Assembly: GCA_002412715.1 (NCBI GenBank)
Contig: DHVP01000004.1
Location: 13,004 to 77,003, forward strand
Reading direction: 5' to 3'
Source: Deltaproteobacteria bacterium UBA5205
GTDB taxonomy: Bacteria > Desulfobacterota > Syntrophorhabdia > Syntrophorhabdales > Syntrophorhabdaceae
Length of the DNA stretch: 64,000 bases
A program made the position numbers and the translations under genes. Below, piece by piece: positions 1 to 8,027 of the stretch. Positions within the stretch are counted from its first letter, which is position 1; every line of letters starts with the position of its first letter. Under the pieces are notes generated by a model. The model was not told where the DNA came from and did not search any database. It saw only the letters and a list, made by a program, of their open reading frames with translations.

Positions 1-1
1 T

Positions 2-112
2 GCGGGAAAGCGCATCGTCTTCAGGACCACACCGAGGTTCCTGGAAGTCTACGGGTTGAAGGGCCTTGAAGATTTGCCGACATACAAAGAGATCGAATCG
101 CTGGAAGGATAG
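2..112 (+). CDS. scpB: Segregation and condensation protein B, 3' end only
   Basis: This is the last 36 codons of a gene that begins upstream of the window. The frame reads AGKRIVFRTTPRFLEVYGLK and then GLEDLP, which matches the conserved ScpB C-terminus (a winged-helix segment ending G-R-P-x-L-Y-x-T-T-x-x-F-L...FGL..L.DLP). ScpB acts with ScpA and SMC in chromosome condensation. The stop overlaps the Shine-Dalgarno of the next gene (taggagg), so scpB and pilT are probably co-transcribed. Identification rests on a short stretch but the motif is distinctive. Confidence 0.75.
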   Translation, partial: AGKRIVFRTTPRFLEVYGLKGLEDLPTYKEIESLEG

Positions 113-121
113 GAGGACACC

Positions 122-1156
122 ATGGATATTTCAGAACTGCTGGGTTTTGCACTTGAGAGCGGAGGATCGGATTTGCACATCAGCGCGGGAGAGCCCCCCG
201 TGATCAGGATCCATGGCGAGATGACCAAGGTGGATCTGCCGGCCCTCGATAAAGAGGACGTGCATAACATGATCTACGACATTCTGAGCGATTTTCAGCG
301 AAAGGTCTTCGAGGAACACCTCGAACTCGACTTTTCCTTCGGTCTTGGCGATCTGGCCCGTTTCAGGGTCAATGTTTTCAAGCAGCATCGCGGAGAATCA
401 GCCGTCTTCAGGACCATCCCAAACAAGATACCGACCTTTGACCAGCTCAGTCTGCCGCGGGTCTTCAAAGACATCGCCGGTTTGGAAAAGGGCCTTGTCC
501 TCGTCACCGGTCCGACGGGCAGCGGCAAATCAACGACTCTGGCTGCGATAATCGACTATATCAACGATACAGTGAAGGAACATATCCTCACCATCGAAGA
601 CCCCATAGAGTTCCTCCACATCTCCAAGAAGTGCCTTTTGAATCAGCGCGAACTGGGGCCGCATACCAAGAGTTTTGGCGCCGCCCTGCGAAGCGCTCTG
701 CGTGAAGACCCCGATGTGATCCTCGTCGGCGAAATGAGGGACCTGGAGACGATTCAGCTTGCCCTGACGGCTGCTGAAACAGGCCACCTTGTCTTCGCCA
801 CCCTCCACACCAGTTCGGCTCCCGATACGGTAGACAGGGTTATCGATGTCTTTCCCGCCGGGCAGCAAAACCAGGTGCGCTCCATGCTTTCGGGTTCTCT
901 CCAGGCAGTCATCTCGCAGGCCCTTTTCAAGAGGCGCGACGGTAAGGGGAGGGTCGCCGGTTTCGAGGTAATGATAGCCACCCCGGCCATCCGGAACCTC
1001 ATCAGGGAAAACAAGATCGCCCAGATACCATCGATGATCCAGACGAGCAAAGGCATCGGCATGCAGACGATGGAAGCGGCATGCAACGAGCTCATAGCGA
1101 AGAATCTTGTGACGAGAGACGAAGTGTCGTTCTATCTCAGCAGCTCAATGAGGTGA
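122..1156 (+). CDS. pilT: Type IV pilus retraction ATPase PilT
   Basis: This 344-residue protein is a cytoplasmic hexameric ATPase that powers pilus retraction and twitching. An N-terminal PAS-like GspE/PilT domain (about 1-100) is followed by a RecA-like core with Walker A GPTGSGKST near residue 130, the Asp box TIEDPIEF, Walker B (DVILVGEMRD) and the His box (TGHLVFATLHTSSA). The C-terminus carries the PilT AIRNLIRE motif and the MQTME segment. Length matches the family. The start has a good GGAGG ribosome site in the end of scpB. It sits 3 nt before pilU, so the two form an operon. Confidence 0.95.
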   Translation: MDISELLGFALESGGSDLHISAGEPPVIRIHGEMTKVDLPALDKEDVHNMIYDILSDFQRKVFEEHLELDFSFGLGDLARFRVNVFKQHRGESAVFRTIPNKIPTFDQLSLPRVFKDIAGLEKGLVLVTGPTGSGKSTTLAAIIDYINDTVKEHILTIEDPIEFLHISKKCLLNQRELGPHTKSFGAALRSALREDPDVILVGEMRDLETIQLALTAAETGHLVFATLHTSSAPDTVDRVIDVFPAGQQNQVRSMLSGSLQAVISQALFKRRDGKGRVAGFEVMIATPAIRNLIRENKIAQIPSMIQTSKGIGMQTMEAACNELIAKNLVTRDEVSFYLSSSMR

Positions 1157-1159
1157 TCC

Positions 1160-2275
1160 ATGGACATCATCAATGAGTACCTGAAGTACATGGTCGAGAA
1201 GGATGCATCGGATATCTATTTTACCGTGGGTGTGCCGCCGGCGTTCCGCATCGAAGGAATCGTCTCTCTCTATGGAGACAAGCCGCTCACCGCGGAAGAC
1301 ACAAAGAATTTTGCCTACGCCATCATGAACGAACGCCAGCAGAAAAAATTCGAAGAAGAGATGGAGATGAACCTTGCCATTTTTCAGCCGGAATATGGCA
1401 GGTTCAGGGTCAACGTATTCAGGCAGAAAAGCTTCATCGGCCTCGTTATCCGCCAGATCAAGCTTACGATCAAGACCATCGATGACTGGAACCTGCCGAC
1501 AGTCATGAAAGACATCTGCATGTCGAAACGCGGCCTCGTCCTTGTCGTCGGCGCCACGGGCAGCGGTAAATCAACGACACTGGCGGCTCTTATCGACTAT
1601 CGCAACTCCAATCAGGCGGGTCACATCATTACCATAGAGGACCCCGTGGAGTTTGTTCATCAGCACAAAATGAGCGTTGTTACCCAGAGGGAGGTCGGCT
1701 TCGACACGCTGAGCTTCTACAACGCCCTCAAGAATACTCTGCGCCAGGCTCCGGACGTCATCCTCATCGGCGAGATCAGGGACGCCGAGACGATGGAAGA
1801 CGCCATTACCTTTGCGGAAACCGGCCATCTCTGTCTTGCCACGCTTCACGCCAACAACGCCAACCAGGCCCTCGAAAGGATCCTCAACTTCTTTCCCACA
1901 GAACGCCATCTGCAGATCTACATGCAGCTTTCGCTCAATATACGGGCCATCGTATCCCAGAGGCTCATTCCGACCATCGAGGGCAAGCGCGTCGCGGCCA
2001 TCGAGATACTCCTCGATAGTCCCAGGGTAAAAGACCTCATCTTGAAGGGCGAGATAACCCTCCTGAAAGAGACGATGGCGGAATCTTACTTCGAAGGAAT
2101 GCAGACCTTCGACCAGCATATCTTCGATATGTACCAGGCCGGCCTTCTCAACCTCGACAATGCCGTCGCCTACGCCGACAGCCCCAACGACGTCCGGCTC
2201 AAGATCAAGATGGCGGAAATGAAGCCCGACGATGCGGCCGAAAAGAAGGATTCCGGCCTGAGACTCAAGCTTTAG
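1160..2275 (+). CDS. pilU: PilT-dependent accessory retraction ATPase PilU
   Basis: This 371-residue paralog of PilT has Walker A GATGSGKST near residue 133, TIEDPVEF, Walker B DVILIGEIRD and the His box GHLCLATLHA. It differs from PilT in the C-terminal region, which reads SPRVKDLILKGEI and KETMAES, a signature of the PilU branch, and it ends in a charged tail (about residues 345-371). PilU assists PilT in generating force for retraction. It starts 3 nt after pilT. No pilin or pilus assembly gene follows, so the ATPase pair is separated from the rest of the pilus machinery here. Confidence 0.92.
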   Translation: MDIINEYLKYMVEKDASDIYFTVGVPPAFRIEGIVSLYGDKPLTAEDTKNFAYAIMNERQQKKFEEEMEMNLAIFQPEYGRFRVNVFRQKSFIGLVIRQIKLTIKTIDDWNLPTVMKDICMSKRGLVLVVGATGSGKSTTLAALIDYRNSNQAGHIITIEDPVEFVHQHKMSVVTQREVGFDTLSFYNALKNTLRQAPDVILIGEIRDAETMEDAITFAETGHLCLATLHANNANQALERILNFFPTERHLQIYMQLSLNIRAIVSQRLIPTIEGKRVAAIEILLDSPRVKDLILKGEITLLKETMAESYFEGMQTFDQHIFDMYQAGLLNLDNAVAYADSPNDVRLKIKMAEMKPDDAAEKKDSGLRLKL

Positions 2276-2471
2276 CCGTTTTCGCAAAGACCTGCACCTC
2301 AAAACGCTACAGCGCCGCCGACCCGAGGAGGGATGGACTGGCGGCAGGGTACTAAACCATCTCGACAACTGTCTCACACCCGCTTCGCCAGGGATCGCAG
2401 TGAGATCTTTCCTTAATTCTCCGTGAGCTTGAGAGGGGAGCGAAGGGACGAACGGGCGCGAAGCAGTTTCT

Positions 2472-3038
2472 TTATTGCCTCTTCGTTTCCAGATGATAAA
2501 CGTAAAAGGCAGAGGATTCGAGGGCGCTGGTCAGCATGTAGGCTTCCTCCAGGGTACTGCCGCGGGCGAAGCTGCCGTGGGCCCTGACCATGACGACCCT
2601 GTTGTCTTTCAGGGCTTCGCTAACGAGGTACGCGGCTTCCGCGGAAGCGATGGGATTCTGTGGGGCTACGACGGGAACACGTTTCAGGTGATAGGAACCT
2701 TCGGAGTCCACGGGGACGATCTCGCCGCTCATGGAAAGAAGGGTTGCGTAGGGAGGGTGAGCGTGTACCACGGCACGTGCACCGGTGTTGAGGTAAATGG
2801 CACGGTGAACTATGTATTCCGATGATGCGTTGAGGATGCCAGGGTCGTCATCGCGCTGGAGGTCCACTTCGACTATATTTGCGGTGGACAGGCGGCTCGT
2901 CATGGAGCCCTTTCCCGTGATGTAGACAGTCGAGGCGACCCGGACACTGATGTTTCCCGCATGGGAACTTACCAGACCCCGCAGGAACATATCCCGTCCG
3001 ATATCGACAAATTGCTTGGCTGTGGCAGGGTCGAGCAT
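2472..3038 (-). CDS. Class II aldolase/adducin family protein (sugar-phosphate aldolase)
   Basis: This 188-residue protein is a zinc-dependent class II aldolase of the L-fuculose-phosphate aldolase type, which cleaves ketose 1-phosphates to DHAP and an aldehyde. Visible family features are SSHAGNISVR (25-33), TGKGSM (41-46), the putative acid/base Glu74, the metal ligands His92 and His94 in VVHAHPPYA, and His154 in VRAHGSFARG. It is divergent from lsrF, with 150 nt between the two starts, and points toward pilU. The true substrate is not readable; 5-methylthioribulose-1-phosphate aldolases belong to the same family, so that is one alternative to fuculose or rhamnulose phosphate. Confidence 0.82.
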   Translation of the reverse strand: MLDPATAKQFVDIGRDMFLRGLVSSHAGNISVRVASTVYITGKGSMTSRLSTANIVEVDLQRDDDPGILNASSEYIVHRAIYLNTGARAVVHAHPPYATLLSMSGEIVPVDSEGSYHLKRVPVVAPQNPIASAEAAYLVSEALKDNRVVMVRAHGSFARGSTLEEAYMLTSALESSAFYVYHLETKRQ

Positions 3039-3187
3039 TGCATTTGTTTTCTAACACAAAATCGCGGACCTGTGAAGGAAAAGAATTCCTCGCGCACGGC
3101 CCTCATCGCCTGTTGTTTTGACTTGAACCTCCTTTTGGGTTGTTTTATACTCTGCGCAGCAAACTTCACGATAGAAAAGGAGAAAAA

Positions 3188-4069
3188 ATGGCTGACATGG
3201 ATGGGATTAAAGAAGCCAAGAATTTTTATACGGACAGGCCACAGGAATGCGAGGGGTTCTTTCTGAAAGGCTCCAATTCGCTGGACTGGGGTATCAAGAA
3301 CAGGCTGGCGAGAATATTCAACCCGGTGTCCGGCCGGACGGTCATGCTTGCCATCGACCACGGATATTTCCAGGGGCCGACAACGGGTCTCGAGCGTGTG
3401 GATATAAATATTCTTCCCCTGGTGCCTTATGCGGATACGCTCATGCTGACGCGGGGGATACTGCGGAGCGTCGTTCCGCCATCGATATCGAAGGCGATCG
3501 TCCTGAGGGTCTCCGGGGGCGCGAGCATTCTCAAGGAACTGTCCAACGAAGATATAGCTGTGGACATCGAGGAGTCCATCCGCCTCAACGTGTGCGCCAT
3601 GGCGGTTCAGGTCTTTATCGGCGGGGAATACGAGAAACAGTCGATCATTAACATGACCCGCATGGTTGATATCGGCAACCGCTACGGCATTCCAACCCTG
3701 GCGGTGACTGCCGTGGGAAAGGACATGGCCCGCGATGCAAAGTATTTCCAACTGGCATGCCGCATATGCGCCGAACTGGGTGCCCATTACATCAAGACCT
3801 ACTACGTGGAAAAGGATTTCGATACCGTCACATCATCCTGCCCCGTACCCATCGTCATGGCGGGCGGCAAGAAGATACCCGAACTCGAAGCGCTGACCAT
3901 GGCCTATAACGCCGTGCAGCAGGGGGCCTCCGGGGTGGACATGGGGCGCAATATCTTCCAGTCTGAGGCACCCATCGCCATGATCCAGGCCGTAGGCGCC
4001 GTCGTTCATGAGAACGCGACCCCGGCTTCCGCTTTTGACCTTTATAACAGTCTGAAAAACAAGGGATGA
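3188..4069 (+). CDS. lsrF: LsrF-type class I aldolase/thiolase
   Basis: The 293-residue product resembles E. coli LsrF along its whole length, including AIDHGYFQGPTTGLER, RGILRSVVPP and GVDMGRNIFQ. LsrF transfers an acetyl group from 3-hydroxy-5-phosphonooxypentane-2,4-dione to CoA in autoinducer-2 breakdown. The Schiff-base lysine falls at Lys203 (YIKTYYVEK), the same number as in E. coli. I chose the ATG at 3188, which follows AAAGGAG, rather than an upstream in-frame codon at 3140. No lsrACDB, lsrG or lsrK lies in the window, so the substrate may not be AI-2. The zinc dehydrogenase follows immediately. Confidence 0.88.
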   Translation: MADMDGIKEAKNFYTDRPQECEGFFLKGSNSLDWGIKNRLARIFNPVSGRTVMLAIDHGYFQGPTTGLERVDINILPLVPYADTLMLTRGILRSVVPPSISKAIVLRVSGGASILKELSNEDIAVDIEESIRLNVCAMAVQVFIGGEYEKQSIINMTRMVDIGNRYGIPTLAVTAVGKDMARDAKYFQLACRICAELGAHYIKTYYVEKDFDTVTSSCPVPIVMAGGKKIPELEALTMAYNAVQQGASGVDMGRNIFQSEAPIAMIQAVGAVVHENATPASAFDLYNSLKNKG

Positions 4070-4094
4070 CAGTCTCTTCGCGCGAGGGATAGCC

Positions 4095-5108
4095 ATAAAA
4101 GTCTCATACTGGTACAACAATCAGGATATTCGGATCGAAGACGTCCCCACACCTGTTCCCGGTCCACGGGAGATGCTGGTAAAGGTCCACGCCTGCGGCA
4201 TCTGCGGAAGCGACATCGTCGAATGGTATCGCCTTCCCCGGGCGCCGCTCGTCCAGGGCCATGAAATAGGAGCCGAGGTGGTGGCAGCCGGTGAAGAGGT
4301 GGACAGGTATAAACCCGGCGACAGGGTTTTCATTCCCCCCAAGATACCCTGCGGAAACTGCCTCTATTGCGCGAATGGGCATTATCCCCAGTGCACACAA
4401 ATCAAGGAACGGCTGCCGGGCGGCTTCGCTGAGTACATCCTGGTTCCAGAGATTTTCGTACGGCAGGGAACGTATCCGCTGCCGGAGAGGGTCACCTACG
4501 ATCAGAGTACATTCATAGAACCCCTGGCCTGTGCGGTCAGGGCTCAGCGGTTGGCGGGGGTAAAGAAAGATAACAGCGTCCTGGTGATAGGCTGCGGGAT
4601 GTCAGGTCTCCTTCATATAAAGCTTGCCGCGGCACGTGGCTGCAAGGTCATCGCCGTCGACGTGAATCGGATGAAGCTGGATGTCGCCGCGCGAACAGGC
4701 GCCGCTTCTGTCATCGACGGTGCCGGTGACGTGGCGGAGCGCCTGACCGGTGAACAAGGAAGGAAGGCGGATACGGTGCTGCTTTGCTCTTCGGCCCGTC
4801 AGGCCGTGGCACAGGCCTGGAGATGCGTCGACAAGGGCGGAACGATCGTTCTCTTCGCCGTCCCCGGACCGGAAGAAAAGGTCGTTGTTCCCGTCAACGA
4901 TTACTGGATGAAAGAGATCACCATCCTGACCTCATACTACTGCGGCCCCCCGGATATCGCCGAGGCAATGAATTTGATCGAATCCGGCGATATCATCGTA
5001 GACGACCTGATAACCCACCGCCTTCCTCTGGGCGACATTGCCAAAGGTTTCGCATTGGTCTCCGACGGCCGTGAATCCATCAAAGTAATCATCAAACCGC
5101 ATCAATAA
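4095..5108 (+). CDS. Zinc-dependent medium-chain alcohol dehydrogenase, probable ATA start
   Basis: This is an MDR-family NAD(P)-dependent dehydrogenase of the sorbitol/threonine dehydrogenase type. Seen are the catalytic zinc motif CGICGSD, GHEIGAEVV, the structural zinc cysteines in CGNCLYCANGHYPQC, and the Rossmann motif VIGCGMSG. The first in-frame ATG (4173) would drop the conserved N-terminal strand. Upstream the frame stays open and reads KVSYWYNNQDIRIEDVPTP, the usual family start, preceded by ATA at 4095 with GAGGG six bases upstream. No ATG, GTG or TTG exists in the needed place. It follows lsrF by 25 nt and is probably in one operon with it. Substrate unknown. Confidence 0.82.
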   Translation: MKVSYWYNNQDIRIEDVPTPVPGPREMLVKVHACGICGSDIVEWYRLPRAPLVQGHEIGAEVVAAGEEVDRYKPGDRVFIPPKIPCGNCLYCANGHYPQCTQIKERLPGGFAEYILVPEIFVRQGTYPLPERVTYDQSTFIEPLACAVRAQRLAGVKKDNSVLVIGCGMSGLLHIKLAAARGCKVIAVDVNRMKLDVAARTGAASVIDGAGDVAERLTGEQGRKADTVLLCSSARQAVAQAWRCVDKGGTIVLFAVPGPEEKVVVPVNDYWMKEITILTSYYCGPPDIAEAMNLIESGDIIVDDLITHRLPLGDIAKGFALVSDGRESIKVIIKPHQ

Positions 5109-5125
5109 AAGAACAAAATCAAATT

Positions 5126-5154
5126 ATAGGTCCTATAAGTCGTATTAGACCTAT
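5126..5154. repeat. Short palindromic repeat, copy 1
   Basis: A 29-bp AT-rich element with inverted arms ATAGGTC and GACCTAT lies between the convergent dehydrogenase and folK genes. It matches the first 29 bases of the element at 12192-12230 at all but one position (T for A at the 21st base). It could act as a bidirectional terminator stem or a dispersed intergenic repeat. Confidence 0.7.
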
Positions 5155-5225
5155 ATAATTCTTCCAAGGACCAACACTCTCATTACTTGATCCCGGTTGG
5201 GTATGCCAACCAGGTTTACTGATCG

Positions 5226-5744
5226 CTAGAGGTCGTCTTCATCCGGGAAACCTATCCCTTCCAGCTTCGTCACGTGCTGGTCGGCGGGGATCTCTGAAAG
5301 GAAGCCGCAGAGGGGTTTCTTGAGGACAGGGTGGATGAGGTCAGGGTCGATCTCGATGCAGGGGACGATGGCGAACCTTCTGCGGTGGAGTTCCTTGTGG
5401 GGAACCGTGAGGGGTTCTTCCTCGATGACGCCGTCGCCATACATGAGTATGTCGAGATCGATGATGCGCGGTCCGTTCACCTCTTCTCTGATCCTGCCCA
5501 TTGAGGATTCAATGTCGCCCAGGAACCTGAGAAGTTCCAGGGGTGTACCTTGCCAGTCGATTTCAACGGCGCAGTTGATGAAATCATCCTGCTTTATATC
5601 TGAGACGGGTGATGTCGAGTAGAATGAGGATATCGATTTGAGGCCTGCCCTGCTGTCGCTGGAGATCCGCTTAATGGCAGTCATGCAGTTTTTGTAGCTG
5701 TGGCCGATATTCGACCCTATCCCGATGAAGATCTTCTTGTCCAC
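5226..5744 (-). CDS. folK: 2-amino-4-hydroxy-6-hydroxymethyldihydropteridine pyrophosphokinase
   Basis: FolK transfers pyrophosphate from ATP to 6-hydroxymethyl-dihydropterin in folate synthesis. The 172-residue product shows IGIGSNIG at the N-terminus, STSPVSDIKQDDFINCAV, the active-site strand GPRIIDLDILMYGD and the substrate loop VPHKELHRRRFAIVP, all hallmark positions. Length is typical. The gene lies upstream of tatA on the same strand, 48 nt apart in the order tatA then folK by transcription. The C-terminal 20 residues (DQHVTKLEGIGFPDEDDL) are an unremarkable extension. Confidence 0.93.
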   Translation of the reverse strand: MDKKIFIGIGSNIGHSYKNCMTAIKRISSDSRAGLKSISSFYSTSPVSDIKQDDFINCAVEIDWQGTPLELLRFLGDIESSMGRIREEVNGPRIIDLDILMYGDGVIEEEPLTVPHKELHRRRFAIVPCIEIDPDLIHPVLKKPLCGFLSEIPADQHVTKLEGIGFPDEDDL

Positions 5745-5792
5745 GCCGGTACCTCCATACCCCCGCCGGTGATCCCAACGTGTGGCGTTTTA

Positions 5793-5945
5793 TTAACTCT
5801 TGCCGTCGGTTTCCTTGACTTCTTTTTTGAAATCCCTGATGCCTTTGCCTACCGACCCCATGATGGCCGGAAGCTTGCCCGCACCGAAGATAAGGACCAC
5901 GATAACAAGAATTATGATTATTTCTGGAACTCCTAGACCAAACAT
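5793..5945 (-). CDS. tatA: Sec-independent translocase subunit TatA
   Basis: This 50-residue protein forms the Tat protein-conducting element. It has the standard layout: MFGLGVPE, one membrane helix (IIIILVIVVLIFGAGKLP), and an amphipathic helix GSVGKGIRDFKKEVKE. The open frame extends further upstream, but the family start is the ATG at 5945. The only Shine-Dalgarno-like AGGA touches that ATG, so initiation is unusual or the real start is the GTG a few codons earlier. tatB and tatC are not in the window. folK lies downstream on the same strand. Confidence 0.88.
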   Translation of the reverse strand: MFGLGVPEIIIILVIVVLIFGAGKLPAIMGSVGKGIRDFKKEVKETDGKS

Positions 5946-6048
5946 TCCTAATGATATCACCGGCAAAGGAAACGAGTCAACGTTTTTCGGCGGGCATACA
6001 TTTTGAAAATCCTTGATTATCCTCTTGTCGTCAGTATAAATACTAGCG

Positions 6049-6420
6049 GTGTCCGAAATGAACGACAGCGAACTTCTGAAAGACCTGAACATGATGCCTG
6101 TTAACGTCATGGCCCTGAGGCTCCTCGAGGAGTCGGGGGATCATGCCGTCGATGGCAGCCTTCATTGCGTACGGGCGGCGATGTACGCCATCGAGAGCAA
6201 TCAGGTCACTGTCGAGACGGATGTGGCCGAGACCGTAGCTGCAATGATGTCCTGGAGGCCCCAGCGGCTGGTTAATTTTCTCATGCTCATGAACGGTGAG
6301 GAATATGATCCTCCGGGCTGGGAAAATGCCAGAGACCTGAAAGAATTCGCGCAGGTCGTTCTCGATGACATCGAAAACAAGATCATCACTCACTTTCCCT
6401 ACTACCGCAGTCCGGAATAG
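6049..6420 (+). CDS. Hypothetical protein, small acidic
   Basis: I do not recognise this protein of up to 123 residues. It has no signal peptide or membrane segment, is acidic overall and looks helical (for example LLKDLNMMPVNVMALRLLEE and MMSWRPQRLVNFLMLMN). The start may be the GTG at 6049 or the ATG at 6058; neither has a clear ribosome site. It is divergent from tatA and lies 84 nt upstream of def, so it is likely a separate unit because a promoter candidate lies in that gap. Confidence 0.6.
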   Translation: MSEMNDSELLKDLNMMPVNVMALRLLEESGDHAVDGSLHCVRAAMYAIESNQVTVETDVAETVAAMMSWRPQRLVNFLMLMNGEEYDPPGWENARDLKEFAQVVLDDIENKIITHFPYYRSPE

Positions 6421-6470
6421 AAGACGAAGAAACACGAAACTTTCAACCATTTCCCCCCCCTTTTCTCGGG

Positions 6471-6499
6471 TTGACTCTCCCGTCGATTTGGTTTAAAAC
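6471..6499 (+). promoter_or_regulatory. Candidate sigma-70 promoter for def-fmt
   Basis: TTGACT at 6471-6476 is followed 17 nt later by TAAAAC (within TTTAAAAC). Transcription would begin close to the def ATG at 6505, leaving almost no leader. Confidence 0.4.
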
Positions 6500-6504
6500 T
6501 TTAC

Positions 6505-7005
6505 ATGTCGACAATTGATATTCGTGTCATTCCCGACCCGGTGCTGAGGACGCAGTCAAAGCCGATTGAGAACATAACAGGCGAGCTTGTAAAGCTTACC
6601 GATGACATGGTGGAAACCATGATCCTTGCTCATGGGGCGGGTCTTGCTGCTCCCCAGATCGGTTTTCCAATCCGGCTTATCGTCATAGACACGACGCTGA
6701 ATCCCACGGAAAAAGAGCCCCTTATCCTTATCAATCCGCTCATTGTCGAGGCGCAACTCGAGGAGAACGGAGAGGAAGGGTGCCTGAGTGTTCCCGGTTA
6801 CTATGAGTATGTCAAAAGGGCAAAAAAGGTACTCGCGAGGGGTACCGGTCTCAAGGGCAAAACCATTGAGCTGGAATGCGAAGGCCAGCTGGCGCGGGCT
6901 CTCCAGCACGAGATCGATCACCTCAATGGAGTGCTTTTCATCGATCTGTTAAGTCCAATCAAAAAGAGCCTTTTCAAGAAGAAGTATTCCAGGAAAAATA
7001 CATGA
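6505..7005 (+). CDS. def: Peptide deformylase
   Basis: Peptide deformylase removes the formyl group from the initiator methionine of nascent proteins. The 166-residue product contains all three family motifs: GAGLAAPQIG (motif 1), EEGCLSVPG with the metal-binding Cys (motif 2) and QHEIDHLNG with the two metal His and catalytic Glu (motif 3). The ATG at 6505 gives the usual N-terminus IRVIPDPVLR, yet no Shine-Dalgarno precedes it. Its stop overlaps the fmt start in ATGA, so translation is coupled to formyltransferase, a common arrangement. Confidence 0.96.
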   Translation: MSTIDIRVIPDPVLRTQSKPIENITGELVKLTDDMVETMILAHGAGLAAPQIGFPIRLIVIDTTLNPTEKEPLILINPLIVEAQLEENGEEGCLSVPGYYEYVKRAKKVLARGTGLKGKTIELECEGQLARALQHEIDHLNGVLFIDLLSPIKKSLFKKKYSRKNT

Positions 7006-7928
7006 GGACGGTTTTTTTTGGGTCCTCGGGTTTTTCAGTTCCCGCCCTTCTGAAGATCAAAGATTCTGTTGTGGCCGTGGTGACCAAAAAAGCAAGACCT
7101 AAAGGCAGGGGTTACCAGACCGACGACAACGAGGTCAAGAGGGCGGCAGTACAGCTTGATTTGCCGCTTATCGAAATAGATTCTTTCAAAGATGACGAGG
7201 CGAAATCGATAGCCGATCATCGCCCCGATCTTTTTGTGGTAGTCTCCTTCGGGCTTATCGTCCCGAAATGGGCTCTCGATGTTCCGTCGATGGGACCGAT
7301 CAATATTCACCCGTCGCTCCTGCCTCTTTATCGGGGTCCGTCCCCGATGCAGTGGGCGTTGTTGAGTGGCGATAAGACAACCGGGATCACCTTCATCAGG
7401 ATGAATGAGAAGATGGACGAAGGTGACATCATCTACCAGGAGCCGATCACCATAGAGAAGGATGACGATTACATCACGCTCTCGAAGAGGCTTTCCGAAA
7501 AGGCAGCAGACCGTCTTCCCGAAATAATCGATCGTATCGTTCGGAAAGGGGGCATGATAGAGAGGACCGTGCAGGATCATGCCATTGCCACCTATGCCCC
7601 GATGATCACCAAGGAAATGGGCAAAATGGACTGGCAGCAAAGTGCCGCCCGGTTGGACTGTCAGGTGAAGGCGTTCGTGACCTGGCCTACGGCTTTCACG
7701 TATCTTGATGGAAAGCTCTTGAAAGTGTTCTGTTCCTCGGTGGACGAGAGCGTTGAGGCGAAGGCCCCTGTCGGCACTATCGCGGGAGTCACCAAGGCAG
7801 GCCTTGAAGTAAGCACTGGCAAGGGTTTGCTCATCATCAGGGAGTTGCAGCTCGAAAATAAGAAACGCATGAATGCATACGATTTCTCCAGAGGATACCG
7901 TGAGTTACAAGACAAGTCATTGAATTAG
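7002..7928 (+). CDS. fmt: Methionyl-tRNA formyltransferase
   Basis: Fmt formylates Met-tRNAfMet using 10-formyl-tetrahydrofolate. The 308-residue protein begins MRTVFFGSSGFSVPALL and shows VSFGLIVP, the folate and catalytic loop NIHPSLLPLYRGPSP (Asn, His) and GDIIYQEPI, followed by the C-terminal OB-fold domain (about 205-308). A longer frame is open from 6876, but the ATG at 7002, overlapping the def stop, gives the family start. The def-fmt operon supplies both halves of the formyl-methionine cycle. Confidence 0.95.
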   Translation: MRTVFFGSSGFSVPALLKIKDSVVAVVTKKARPKGRGYQTDDNEVKRAAVQLDLPLIEIDSFKDDEAKSIADHRPDLFVVVSFGLIVPKWALDVPSMGPINIHPSLLPLYRGPSPMQWALLSGDKTTGITFIRMNEKMDEGDIIYQEPITIEKDDDYITLSKRLSEKAADRLPEIIDRIVRKGGMIERTVQDHAIATYAPMITKEMGKMDWQQSAARLDCQVKAFVTWPTAFTYLDGKLLKVFCSSVDESVEAKAPVGTIAGVTKAGLEVSTGKGLLIIRELQLENKKRMNAYDFSRGYRELQDKSLN

Positions 7929-7951
7929 CTTTAAAAATAGCCATTTTTTTG

Positions 7952-7981
7952 TTGACAGAAAAGGCTTATAGCACATATCAT
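7952..7981 (+). promoter_or_regulatory. Candidate sigma-70 promoter for the transglycosylase gene
   Basis: TTGACA (7952-7957), an 18-nt spacer and TATCAT (7976-7981) lie 46 nt before the ATG of the LysM transglycosylase gene, after the fmt stop. Confidence 0.5.
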
Positions 7982-8027
7982 CAAGTAAGAACCACAGACA
8001 GAATGCAGTACGGTAAATAAGGGGATC

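Noticed and set aside
1571..2377. A 268-codon minus-strand frame opposite pilU
   Set aside because: pilU has all its motifs on the + strand; the antisense frame is a shadow.
2969..3787. A 272-codon minus-strand frame opposite lsrF
   Set aside because: lsrF on the + strand is conserved along its whole length; the opposite frame has no recognisable motif.
7002..7928. A longer fmt start at 6876 inside def
   Set aside because: The 42 extra codons do not resemble the family, and the ATG at 7002 overlaps the def stop in the usual way.
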